NCBI GenBank assembly: GCA_964455095.1 | Contig: CAYVUV010000182.1 | Location: 1-38,864, forward strand | Source: CAYVUV01 sp964455095 | GTDB taxonomy: Bacteria; Desulfobacterota; Binatia; HRBIN30; CADEER01 | Length of the DNA: 38,864 nt | Reading direction: 5' to 3' | In this document: positions 11,480 to 20,019 of the stretch, one piece after another | Position numbering within the stretch: the stretch's first letter is position 1 | Layout: each line of letters starts with the position of its first letter | The notes under the pieces: model-generated | Databases searched by the model: none | What the model saw: only the letters and a program-made list of their open reading frames with translations | What the model was told of the DNA's origin: nothing | Position numbers and translations under genes: made by a program

Positions 11480-14400
11480 TCAAGGCACAGCGGCACCCGG
11501 GGCCTCGGATTCGAGCTGCCCGCGGATCTCGCCGTCTGCATGCGTCTGCGTATGGATGTTCAGATACGTGTTGCCCCCTTCGAGCGCGGCGACGAAGTCG
11601 GCCACGGTGGGGACGCCGGGTGGGGCGAGGAAGTCATCGGCGGTCAACCGCCCGACTTTCGTGCCGCTGAAGCCGTCCTCGGCGAGGAAGAAGGCGACGG
11701 GCCCGTTGTCGCCGGCTGGCCCGACGTGGACATGTGCCTCGCTGATCTGTGCTTGCGGAAGACTGCTGCTGATCGCATAGCGCAGCGAGGTCGCATCGGC
11801 ACCGAGCACGACCTGCCCGCGGCCGGTCGCGGACGTCGCGACCGCCGGGACTTCCTGGGCTCCATCGAGTTGGGCGCGGAAGGTCGTCGGCCCCCGAACC
11901 TGGCCGCGGAGCTCGCCGTCGGGATTGCCGGTGGTCTGGATGTTGAAGTACGCCGCGCCGGATTTGATCGCGGCGACGACGTCGGCGAGGCTCTCGATGC
12001 CCGCTGCCGCGTTGGGCATCAGGTCGTCTTCGGTCAAGCGGCCGAGCCGCAGCCCGGTGAACCCGCTGTCGGCGAGGACGAAGACCGGCGGCCCGTTGCT
12101 GCCGCGCGGCGCGATATGCAGCTGCGCCTGCGTGATGTCGTCCTCACCGAGCCCGGTGACTGCCAGGGCAAAGCGCAGCTCCTGCTCGTCGGTGCTGAGC
12201 GCGAGTTGCCCGCGTCCGCTCGCAGCGGTGAGAACAGGCGGGACTTCCTGGTCACCCGACAACGTGCCGGGAAACACGGCCGGACCGCGCAATTGGCCGC
12301 GCACCTCTCCCCCGCTGTGCGCGACCGTGTGCAGGTTGGCGTAAGCATCGCCGGCATAGAGCGCGGCGACGAAGTCGGCGAAGGTCAGCACGCCGGCGTT
12401 GGCTTTGGGGAGCAAGTCGGCGGCGGTCAGTATGCCGCGCAGTGGCAAGTCGGCTGGCGGGCCGTGGGCGAGGAAGAGCACGACATCGCCGTTGAAGGTG
12501 GGCGGTGCGACGTGCAGATGCGCCTGCAGGATCTGCGCGGGGTCGAGTCCTGTCGTATCGACCGTGTAGGTCAGGCTGCGCTCGTCCGCGCCGAGGACGA
12601 AGGTGGCCTGACCGGTGGCCGACGTGTCGACCGCCGGCACCTCCTGCGCGCCGTCGAGCGCGGCGGTGAAGGTGGTGGGCACCTGGACCTGGCCGCGGAT
12701 CTCGCCGCTCAGGTGGGCGGCCGTGTGCACATTGGCGTAGACCTCGCCGGCTTCGAGCGCGGCGATCAAGTCGGCGAACGTCTCGACGCCGGCGTCTTCA
12801 TTCGGGATCAGGTCGGCGGCGTGCAAAGTCCCGCGCAGTGGCAGCGAGGCGGGAGGGCTGGCGGCGAGGAACAGCACCACCGGTCCGTTGAAGCCGCGCG
12901 GCGCCACGTGCAGGTGCGCTTCGAGGACCTGATCCGCCGTGAGGCCGTCGATCTGGATTTCGTACGTCAACGCGGTGTGGTCGTCGCTGACGTGAAACAC
13001 GGCGCGCCCGCGGGCCGTCGTGGTAACCGGATCGACCTCCTGCGCGCCATCGAGCGTGGCGACGAAGCTCGGGAAGGTCGGCGGGCATCCGTCGAGCCCG
13101 CCCGGAATCGGCTGTTCCTCGACGGTGGGGTCGATCGACAAGAGGAAGGCGGTGAGATCGGCGAGGTCGGCCCCGCTCGGCGTGAAGCCGGGATTGGCAG
13201 CGGTCAGGTGGCCCTGCCACGTGGTGTCGGCGAACAGCTCGAGCAAGGTGGTGGCCTGGCCGTGGTGCAGATAGGGCGCACCGACGGCGAGGCCGTACAG
13301 CGACGGCACGTTGAAGCCGCCGGCGCCTTGCGCGCGCGCGCCGTTCGCCCGCACCTCGACGGCGTCCGTTTGCACGAAATCGCCGGGCACCCCGAAGGTG
13401 CTGACGTTGCGCAGCACGCAGGCGACCTGTTTGGGTCCGACCGCGTCGCCGGTGTTGTCGGCCGCGGCCGGCTGCGTGCTGATCTGGAACGCATTGATCG
13501 GCCAGAACCCATCGCCGGTCGGCGGCAGGAAGGGCGTGATGGTCAGCGCCCCGTTGTTGAGCGACGACGGCGTCCAGAAGCGACGCGACACCGTCCAGCC
13601 GGCGCCGCCGTGACAGGTGTTGCACGCGCCGTGCTCGGGGCCGAACAGGTCGGCGCCGCGCGATACGGCGGCGGGGTTGAGTCGGCGCAGCCCGCGCGGC
13701 GGGCGGATGGTCCTGACGAAAGCGTCGATCTTGTCCCAATCGGTCGTGCAGCTCCCCGGCGTGGTGTCCTGAATCTCTTTCAGCGGCTGCCCGAGTCCGT
13801 CGTCCGGAATGGCGATGCGCTGCTCCTGTGCAAGCGTGGCGCACTGGTTGGTGGCCGAGGTGGTGAGCGCGCCGAGGCCGCCCGATATGCCGCGCGTGTT
13901 GCGCTCGAAGTCGTGCAGCTCGTCGAAAATCGCGGTCCAGTTGAGCGCGCGCGGCTTCTGCAGTCCGGGGCCGTGCGAGTAGGTGCCGTCCATCGACGTG
14001 GTCTGGCGCGGCCCGGCGGCGAACGCCCATGTGATGCCGTCGCTCAAACCGTCGGGATGGCACGAGCCGCACGAGGAGTATCCCTCGCCGCCCTCCGACC
14101 AGCGCCCGCGGCCGGTGAAGAAGAACCGTTTGCCGAGGCGCACGACATCCTCCGGCGAGCCGCTCGCCGGCAAGTCGGTGGACGGGACGCTTTCGACCAG
14201 CGCCTGGGCGTTCAGATCGATGACCCCGAGACGCCGGGTGATCAGACAGTTGACGAAGGCGCGGCCGAGCTCGGGCGCGACGGCGATCCCGATCGGGTTC
14301 TGACAACCGGCGGCGACGTCGATCTGCACCACGGCGTCGGTGCCGAGGCTGATCCCGTCGACGGGATCGTAGTTGACCCGCTGCACGGCGTCGGCGGCGC

Positions 14401-16024
14401 GCGAGACGACGTAGGCCGTGCTGGCGTCGGCGAAGTCGAGGTCGACGATCTCCTGCAGAAAGAGGCGCGTCGCCTGGGTTTCATCGGGCCGCAGCGCGTC
14501 GTCGGCGAGCTTGGCGAGATTGGCGGTGCCGTTGATCGATCGGTCCTCGGCGCCGGTGGTCAGGTCGGCGACGTACAGCACGGGGAACACGTTGGCGTTG
14601 AAGCGGGTCGGCGGCTGCGGCGAGGCGGACACCGAGGTGACATAGACTTTGCCGCCCCGGATCGCCGCGGCGTAGAGCTGGTTGGGCGTCGTCATGATCG
14701 CCGCCGTGCCGCCCGGCAGGCCGAGCTCGACGAAGCCGCTGTCGAGGGGAGTCAGGATGATCGGCGCGAGCGCCGACAGATTGCTCAGCCGGTAGCGGCG
14801 CAGGCGGCCGAGGCGCCCGGTGTCGCACCCCTCGGCGGTGCCGTTCGGGCAGCCGGCGGTGTTGGGGTTCGCCTCGCCGAAGAACTCCGTCACCACCAGC
14901 GTCTCGTCGCTGTCATCCGCGTCGCCGTCGTTGGTGACGGCAAGGCCGCGCGGGTTCTGCGGCGCGTCGATGCCGCCGACGATGTCCATGCTCTCGGTGT
15001 CGATGACGCTGATGTGGCCTTCCGCCCACTCGGCGACGAACAGCGTCGCGCCGGTCGGCGAGAGGGCCAGGCCCGTCGGCTCGGCACCGACGTCGGTTAC
15101 CGCGGCCACCTCCGGCGTGGCTTCGTCGATGCCGGTGATCTTGACGACGGTGGCGTCGGCGCGGTTGACGACGAAAGCGGTGCGGTTGTCGGGGTGGATG
15201 GCGACGGCGACCGGCTCGGCGCCGGTGTTGACGCGCGCGACGAGGGCGTACGAATCGGCGTCGAACACCGACAGCGAATGGTCGTCCGGATTGACCATGA
15301 GCACGACGGAGTTGTCGTCGGCGACGGCGATCGCGCTCGACTTCGACGCCCGCTTCAGACGCGGTATCGGCGTCGCGGTGGGCGTTTCCGTCGGGGTCTC
15401 GGTCGGCGTCTGCGTCGCGCAACTGCAGCAGCCGGCGGGCGATCCCCCCTCCTCTCCGAAAACGCACGGGCCGTCTTCACAGCTCGGGTTCTGGATGCAG
15501 GTGCCGCACGTCTCGGCGAAACAGCCGGCGCGAATCGTCGGGCACGGCTCGCAGGTGTCGGCGCAATAGGGCGTGCCGGTCGGCGCGCACGTGGCGGTGG
15601 GCGTCGCCGTCGGCGTCTCGGTCGGTATCTCGGTCGCAGCTTCGGTCGGCGTCTCGGTGGACGTTTCGGTGGGGGCAATCGTGCCGGTGTTGGTTGCGCT
15701 GGGGGTCGGTGACGGCGTCTGCGGCGTCGTCGAGACCACGGGACACGCGTCGAGCGAGCTGGCGACCGCGGCCACCAGCTCGTCGACGGTCACGGTCTCG
15801 GAGAAGTCGCGGTCGAGCGGCAGGCAGGCGGAGACGGCGCGTATGCCGAGCGCGATGTTGACGCCGAGGATGAGCTCGTCGACGCTCACCGCGCCGCTGC
15901 GGTTGCAATCGCCGGTGCACGTCTGCGCGCTGGCGCCAAAGGGCCAGCTGAGCAGCACGCTCGCGCCGATCGCCAGTGCCCAGCCTCTCGTGCCCTGCCT
16001 ACCGCTTCGAGTCGCCCGCTGCAT
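11480..16024 (-). CDS. Secreted multidomain protein: dockerin-like pair, YVTN-type propeller, two-haem peroxidase-like region, four CHRD domains
   Basis: 1514 residues from the ATG at 16024, which has a GGGAGGGAG leader and starts a good signal peptide (cleavage near GASAQ, about 34). A dockerin-like pair (about 36-95) has CTGDCNRSGAVSVDEL as loop 1. A Thr-Pro and Cys-rich linker follows, then a YVTN/SMP-30-type propeller (about 225-610; VAIHPDNRTAFV, LALSPTGATLFV). c-type haem sites are CGSCH at 652-656 and CNTCH at 801-805. APYLHHG near 915 matches the distal segment of MauG/cytochrome-c-peroxidase enzymes. Four CHRD domains start at about 987, 1119, 1251 and 1382, a constant 132-residue spacing, each with LDGAQEV/LSGDQEV and AHLHV/AQLHI motifs. 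It is probably an extracytoplasmic redox protein with a binding tail; its substrate is unknown. The promoter was not identified. Confidence 0.88.
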   Translation of the reverse strand: MQRATRSGRQGTRGWALAIGASVLLSWPFGASAQTCTGDCNRSGAVSVDELILGVNIALGIRAVSACLPLDRDFSETVTVDELVAAVASSLDACPVVSTTPQTPSPTPSATNTGTIAPTETSTETPTEAATEIPTETPTATPTATCAPTGTPYCADTCEPCPTIRAGCFAETCGTCIQNPSCEDGPCVFGEEGGSPAGCCSCATQTPTETPTETPTATPIPRLKRASKSSAIAVADDNSVVLMVNPDDHSLSVFDADSYALVARVNTGAEPVAVAIHPDNRTAFVVNRADATVVKITGIDEATPEVAAVTDVGAEPTGLALSPTGATLFVAEWAEGHISVIDTESMDIVGGIDAPQNPRGLAVTNDGDADDSDETLVVTEFFGEANPNTAGCPNGTAEGCDTGRLGRLRRYRLSNLSALAPIILTPLDSGFVELGLPGGTAAIMTTPNQLYAAAIRGGKVYVTSVSASPQPPTRFNANVFPVLYVADLTTGAEDRSINGTANLAKLADDALRPDETQATRLFLQEIVDLDFADASTAYVVSRAADAVQRVNYDPVDGISLGTDAVVQIDVAAGCQNPIGIAVAPELGRAFVNCLITRRLGVIDLNAQALVESVPSTDLPASGSPEDVVRLGKRFFFTGRGRWSEGGEGYSSCGSCHPDGLSDGITWAFAAGPRQTTSMDGTYSHGPGLQKPRALNWTAIFDELHDFERNTRGISGGLGALTTSATNQCATLAQEQRIAIPDDGLGQPLKEIQDTTPGSCTTDWDKIDAFVRTIRPPRGLRRLNPAAVSRGADLFGPEHGACNTCHGGAGWTVSRRFWTPSSLNNGALTITPFLPPTGDGFWPINAFQISTQPAAADNTGDAVGPKQVACVLRNVSTFGVPGDFVQTDAVEVRANGARAQGAGGFNVPSLYGLAVGAPYLHHGQATTLLELFADTTWQGHLTAANPGFTPSGADLADLTAFLLSIDPTVEEQPIPGGLDGCPPTFPSFVATLDGAQEVDPVTTTARGRAVFHVSDDHTALTYEIQIDGLTADQVLEAHLHVAPRGFNGPVVLFLAASPPASLPLRGTLHAADLIPNEDAGVETFADLIAALEAGEVYANVHTAAHLSGEIRGQVQVPTTFTAALDGAQEVPAVDTSATGQATFVLGADERSLTYTVDTTGLDPAQILQAHLHVAPPTFNGDVVLFLAHGPPADLPLRGILTAADLLPKANAGVLTFADFVAALYAGDAYANLHTVAHSGGEVRGQLRGPAVFPGTLSGDQEVPPVLTAASGRGQLALSTDEQELRFALAVTGLGEDDITQAQLHIAPRGSNGPPVFVLADSGFTGLRLGRLTEDDLMPNAAAGIESLADVVAAIKSGAAYFNIQTTGNPDGELRGQVRGPTTFRAQLDGAQEVPAVATSATGRGQVVLGADATSLRYAISSSLPQAQISEAHVHVGPAGDNGPVAFFLAEDGFSGTKVGRLTADDFLAPPGVPTVADFVAALEGGNTYLNIHTQTHADGEIRGQLESEAPGAAVP

Positions 16025-16191
16025 GGCCTCTCCCTCCCTCGATGCGCGGCGCGCGGTCGGCGGTCGCTCGTCGCGCATCCCCCTCGCACGGCCGTCTGAG
16101 CCCAGCGATGCTACCAGCGGCATCTTCTTGAAGGAAGGGGCCGCGCCCTGTGCGGCACTTCTCAGTGCTGCGCTCGTCGTGTCCTTTCAGG

Positions 16192-16286
16192 TCCCCCTCC
16201 TTTCCAAGGAGGGGCTAGGGGAGGTTGTCTTGAAGATTGGAAGACGATCTACCTCCCCCCGACCCCCTCCTTGGAAAGGAGGGGGA
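16192..16286. repeat. Long nested intergenic palindrome
   Basis: The left arm 16192-16225 and right arm 16251-16286 are near-perfect reverse complements, with the outer 23 bases exact. Each arm contains its own smaller palindrome (CCTTTCCAAGG type). The central loop also pairs, GTCTT at 16227-16231 with AAGAC at 16241-16245. It fills most of the 293-bp gap between two minus-strand genes. It is probably a dispersed REP/MITE-like element or an RNA hairpin that ends or separates transcripts. No transposase is present. Confidence 0.85.
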
Positions 16287-16317
16287 GCGAAGAAAGAAGG
16301 GGGACCGGAGTGAAACC

Positions 16318-17931
16318 TCAGCGCAGCGGATCGATGAGCACGCCCGGGTTGAGCACGCCGGTGGGGTCGAGCGCGTGCTTGGCGGCGGTGAGGGCGCGCG
16401 CGAAGCCGTCCGGGCGCTGGCGGTCGTACCACGGCCGGTGATCGCGCCCGACGGCGTGGTGGTGGGTGATGGTGCCGCCGTGCGCGAGCAGGGTCTCGCT
16501 CGCCGCCGCCTTGATCTCCGCCCACTGCGCGATCTGGCTGCCCGGCCGGCTCGGCGCGATGACGCTGTAGTAGGGGGCGGGACCGTCCGGGTACGCGTGC
16601 GTAAATCGGCAGGTGACGCTGCCGGCGCCGCAGATCCGCCGCACGGCGTCCTGCGTGCTCTGCATGACCGCCTGGTGAAAAGCCGGAAAGCGCTCCCACG
16701 TGATGGCCGTCTCGAAGGTCTCGGTGATCAAGCCCATGCCGACCAGCGCATCGCGCAGATACGGCGCGCCGAGAAACGACTGGCGCCAGGCCCCGGCGGC
16801 GCCGTCGCGCGCCGCGTCCTGGTCGGTGCGGGTCTGCCCGGCGCCGGGTGGCACCTGCCCACCGCCGTCGCGACAACATTCCATGGCGCGCTGCATCCAG
16901 GCGTCGAGCGGGTGGTCGGCGGACTCGAACGCGACGATCAGCACCGCTTCGGCGCCGCTGCCGGCGCCGGCGTTGAGCGCTTCGTTGGCGTCGAGCAGCC
17001 GGCAGTTCGATGGATATAGCCCGGCCTGGCTGATGGCGCGCACGGTCTCCGCGGCGGCGCCGAAGTCGGCAAACGGCACACTGGCCGCGGCGCGAAAGCG
17101 CGGCCGGTCCTGCAGCCGCATCCACGCTTCGGTGATGACGCCGAGAATGCCTTCCGAGCCGATGAACATCCGATCCGGGCTCGGGCCGGCGCCGGAGCCG
17201 GGCAGGCGGCGCGAGGCGATCGTGCCCGACGGCGTGACGACGCGCAGCGATTCGACGAAGTCGTCGATGTGTGTGTAGAGGGTGGCGAAGTGGCCGCCCG
17301 AACGCGTCGCGATCCAGCCGCCGAGGGTGGAGAATTCGAACGACTGCGGAAAATGGCGCAGCGTGTAGCCGTGCGGCCGCAGTTGGTCTTCGAGCGCCGG
17401 GCCGAGCGCGCCGGCCTGGATGCGCGCGGCGCGCGAGGTGCGGTCGACTTCGAGCACGCGGTCGAGATGGCCGAGGTCGATCGAGACGGCGCCGCGCCAG
17501 TCGCCGCCGGCCGGGACTTCGACGCCGCCGACCACGCTCGAGCCGCCGCCGTACGGGATGGCGACCACGCCCGCCGTGCTGCACCAGTCGAGCACCGCGA
17601 CGACGTCGTCTTCGGTGCGCGGAAAGGCGACCAGGTCGGGCGGGTTGCTGAAGTCGCGTGCGAAGGCGCGCACGACGTCGCGGAACGACTTGCCATAGGT
17701 ATGGCCGGCGCGGTCGTACGGCGCGGCAGAACACAGCGCGGCCAACGCCGCCGGCGCGGCGATGCGCGGCGGCCGCAGCGTCAGCTCATCGAGCCGCGGC
17801 GGCGCCGCGACGCCAGGGGCGTCGCACCCCAGGCGCGCGGCCAGCAGTTGTGCGATGCGGCCTTGTTGCTCCGCGTTCGGCCCTTCGCCTTCCCAACCCC
17901 AGCCCCAGAACTTGCGCTGCCGTTCGGCCAT
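16318..17931 (-). CDS. FAD-binding oxidase of the alkyldihydroxyacetonephosphate synthase (AGPS) type
   Basis: 537 residues from the ATG at 17931; a longer form from 17973 is possible. The N-terminus RQRKFWGWGWEGEG is the hallmark of bacterial AGPS-like oxidases. The FAD-binding-4 domain follows, with AIPYGGGSSVVGG, LGHLDRVLEVD and GGWIATRSGGHFAT. The C-terminal FAD-oxidase domain holds THHHAVGRDHRPW near residue 490 and ends ALDPTGVLNPGVL. AGPS exchanges the acyl of acyl-DHAP for an alkyl chain, starting ether-lipid synthesis, but bacterial relatives include other 2-hydroxyacid oxidases, so the substrate is unproven. No acyl-DHAP transferase or other ether-lipid gene is adjacent. It is divergent from the small membrane protein at 18037. 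Confidence 0.88.
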   Translation of the reverse strand: MAERQRKFWGWGWEGEGPNAEQQGRIAQLLAARLGCDAPGVAAPPRLDELTLRPPRIAAPAALAALCSAAPYDRAGHTYGKSFRDVVRAFARDFSNPPDLVAFPRTEDDVVAVLDWCSTAGVVAIPYGGGSSVVGGVEVPAGGDWRGAVSIDLGHLDRVLEVDRTSRAARIQAGALGPALEDQLRPHGYTLRHFPQSFEFSTLGGWIATRSGGHFATLYTHIDDFVESLRVVTPSGTIASRRLPGSGAGPSPDRMFIGSEGILGVITEAWMRLQDRPRFRAAASVPFADFGAAAETVRAISQAGLYPSNCRLLDANEALNAGAGSGAEAVLIVAFESADHPLDAWMQRAMECCRDGGGQVPPGAGQTRTDQDAARDGAAGAWRQSFLGAPYLRDALVGMGLITETFETAITWERFPAFHQAVMQSTQDAVRRICGAGSVTCRFTHAYPDGPAPYYSVIAPSRPGSQIAQWAEIKAAASETLLAHGGTITHHHAVGRDHRPWYDRQRPDGFARALTAAKHALDPTGVLNPGVLIDPLR

Positions 17932-18036
17932 GTCCGCGCCCTCCGCCGGGGAGAAGAATGCCTTGCGCCACAAAAGTCAAAGCGCGCCGGCGCCGCGACT
18001 GGCGGGCGCGGAGGGATTGCGCCACACTGCGCGGCG

Positions 18037-18498
18037 ATGGAAGGCGGCGACGAGTCCAGCTGGGCGGCGATGCTGCGGCCGCGGCCGTTGCCGCGCGCGC
18101 GGGCGATCGCGACGCTGGTGTTCGCCGCCGCCGCGGCGCTGTCGGCCGGCGGCATGCTCGAGTACGCCAGCGGCAGCCCGGCCGCGCAAGGGCAGGGCGT
18201 CGCGGCGTACTGGGCGCGCTTCTTCGCCTTCAACTTCGCCGCCTTCGGCGGCGCGGCGCTCATCGGTGGACTTCCCGGCCTCGCCCGTCGCAGTGTGAAG
18301 TGGGCGTGGTTGATCGCCTGCGCCGCGCTGTGTGCCGCCGCTTTCGAGGTGTGGTACCGCCACTTCCCCGGTGACGGTGCCTTGGCCGCATGGGCGTCGC
18401 GCTGGCGCACGTATCTCCCCGCCGCGCTCGCGCTGCTCACCGGGCTGTGGTGGCGCGAGCTGCCACCGGAACCCGTGTCGGAAGCCGAAACGGTCTAG
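18037..18498 (+). CDS. Small integral membrane protein of unknown function
   Basis: 153 residues with about four hydrophobic segments: IATLVFAAAAALSA, FFAFNFAAFGGAALIGG, WAWLIACAALCAAAF and YLPAALALLTGLWW. A short acidic tail follows (EPVSEAETV). I do not recognise the family. The ATG at 18037 gives the shortest form beginning before the first helix; the frame is open much further upstream, but only as antisense to the oxidase gene. Its TAG stop interlocks with the stop of the convergent serine hydrolase in a CTAG at 18495-18498. Confidence 0.6.
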   Translation: MEGGDESSWAAMLRPRPLPRARAIATLVFAAAAALSAGGMLEYASGSPAAQGQGVAAYWARFFAFNFAAFGGAALIGGLPGLARRSVKWAWLIACAALCAAAFEVWYRHFPGDGALAAWASRWRTYLPAALALLTGLWWRELPPEPVSEAETV

Positions 18499-19847
18499 CG
18501 CGACGAGCTCGCCGCCTGCCCGCGCGGCTTGCGCGCCGCAACCGGGCGCGCCGCGCGCCGCTTTGCCGGCGGCTCGCGCTGCGTCAGGCGAACGGGCGGC
18601 ACTTCCTTCGAGCATGCCGCGCCGATCTGTCGGGTGATGTCCCACAGATAATACAGCTCGGGGTAGATGAGCGGCTTGCCGCTGGTCATGAGCGTCGCGG
18701 CGATGCCGCGTTCCGGATCGGCCCACGCCAGGATGTTGCTGAAACCGACGTGGCCGAAGGCGTGGCGCGTGTCGGGTCCCCACGGGCTCCACCAGCGGTG
18801 CCCGAGCATGAAGCCGAGGCCGTAGCGCAGCGGCAGCCCGAGCGTCATGTCCATCTCGAGGTAGGATTGCTCCGAGCGCGCGCGGCGCACGGTGCGCGGC
18901 TCGAAGATGCGCACCCCGTCGAGCTCGCCGCCGTCGAGCAGCAGCTGGTAGAAGCGGCTCAGCTCGTTGGCGGTGGCGACGACGTTCCCGGACGGGATGA
19001 CGCTGGTCAGGAAGCGCGGATCGTTCGACATCTCGCTCACCTGGCGAAACGGTACGCCGAGGGCGCGCACCAGCAGCGTCGACAACGGCGGCATCGCCGG
19101 CGGGCCGGTGAAGTAGTTGCGGGCGACGCGCGCCGCGTCGCGCGGCTTGACGCCGTAGTTCATCCAGCGAAACCCCAGCGGCTCGAGGATCTCGTCGTGC
19201 AGGAAGGTGCGAATGTCGCGCCCGGTCGCGCGCCGCACGATCTCGCCGAGGATGAACCCGCCGGTGATGGCATGGTAGGCGAGCTGGCGACCGGCGCGCA
19301 TCGACGGGGCCGCGTCGCAGAGCATCTGCACGATGGCCGCCGGGTCGGCGAGCCGCTCGAGCTGCATCACGTCCGCCGGCAGGGTGGGCACGCCGGCGCG
19401 GTGCGCCAGCACGTGGTGGATGGTGATCCACTGTTTCTTGTTGGCGGCGAACTCGGGGACGTACTCGGCCACCGGGTCGTTGAGGTGGATGACGTGGCGC
19501 TCGTCGAGCAGGTGCATGACCATCGCGGTGACGGCCTTCGAAGCCGAGAAGATGGTGAACGGGGTGCCCGGCTTCACCAACGTCTTCGGCACCTGCGGCG
19601 CGTCGTCGGGCCCATTGCCTGCCGCGTGGCCGATGGCGCGATCGATGATCACCTGGCCGTGCCGCCGCACGCAGAGCTGGATCGCCGGGTGGATGCCGCT
19701 GCCGTAGAGCCGCTCCACCGCGTGCCAGATGGCCGCGACGCTTTCCGCAGTGACGCCGACCTCGCCCGGGTCGGTTTCACTCCGGCGGTCGATCGAGGTC
19801 ACCGATTCGAGGTCCTGCGGGACCCGGCACTTGGTGAACAGCGGCAC
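18495..19847 (-). CDS. Serine hydrolase, class C beta-lactamase/esterase family
   Basis: 450 residues from a GTG at 19847, chosen because the family homology starts about 30 residues downstream and longer forms run into the divergent cyclase gene; the start remains uncertain. The nucleophile motif is S101-A-S-K104 (SxxK) in FTIFSASKAV. Tyr191 is in RQLAYHAITGG, where the Asn of the classical YxN is replaced. A GHVGF segment near the C-terminus stands for the KTG-like HxG motif of esterase-type members. There is no convincing signal peptide. The tail is strongly basic and Ala/Pro-rich (about 425-450). It is likely an esterase or peptidase rather than a true beta-lactamase. Its neighbours give no substrate clue. 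Confidence 0.85.
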   Translation of the reverse strand: MPLFTKCRVPQDLESVTSIDRRSETDPGEVGVTAESVAAIWHAVERLYGSGIHPAIQLCVRRHGQVIIDRAIGHAAGNGPDDAPQVPKTLVKPGTPFTIFSASKAVTAMVMHLLDERHVIHLNDPVAEYVPEFAANKKQWITIHHVLAHRAGVPTLPADVMQLERLADPAAIVQMLCDAAPSMRAGRQLAYHAITGGFILGEIVRRATGRDIRTFLHDEILEPLGFRWMNYGVKPRDAARVARNYFTGPPAMPPLSTLLVRALGVPFRQVSEMSNDPRFLTSVIPSGNVVATANELSRFYQLLLDGGELDGVRIFEPRTVRRARSEQSYLEMDMTLGLPLRYGLGFMLGHRWWSPWGPDTRHAFGHVGFSNILAWADPERGIAATLMTSGKPLIYPELYYLWDITRQIGAACSKEVPPVRLTQREPPAKRRAARPVAARKPRGQAASSSR

Positions 19848-19971
19848 GGCGATTGTTTCCCCTTCGTTGGGTTGGATACCAGGGTGCACGCGCCGACGCG
19901 AGCGCGGCGTGTGCGCGGCTTTCTGGGTGCGCGGCGCCGTGCTACTTCCTGCGCATCCCTCGAAGGGGGAA

Positions 19972-19989
19972 GTCAGAGGCTCGTCTGAC
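19972..19989. promoter_or_regulatory. Inverted repeat upstream of the cyclase gene, possible operator
   Basis: A perfect 6-bp inverted repeat, GTCAGA-6-TCTGAC, lies 31 bp before the cyclase ATG inside the 172-bp divergent gap. It could be an operator or a small hairpin. No clear -35/-10 pair could be assigned. Confidence 0.3.
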
Positions 19990-20019
19990 CGAGAAGATCG
20001 ACTAGGAACCGATTGATCG

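Noticed and set aside
11447..15712. Plus-strand open frame of about 1420 codons
   Set aside because: Antisense to the cytochrome/CHRD gene, Arg/Gly-rich, with no recognisable domain.
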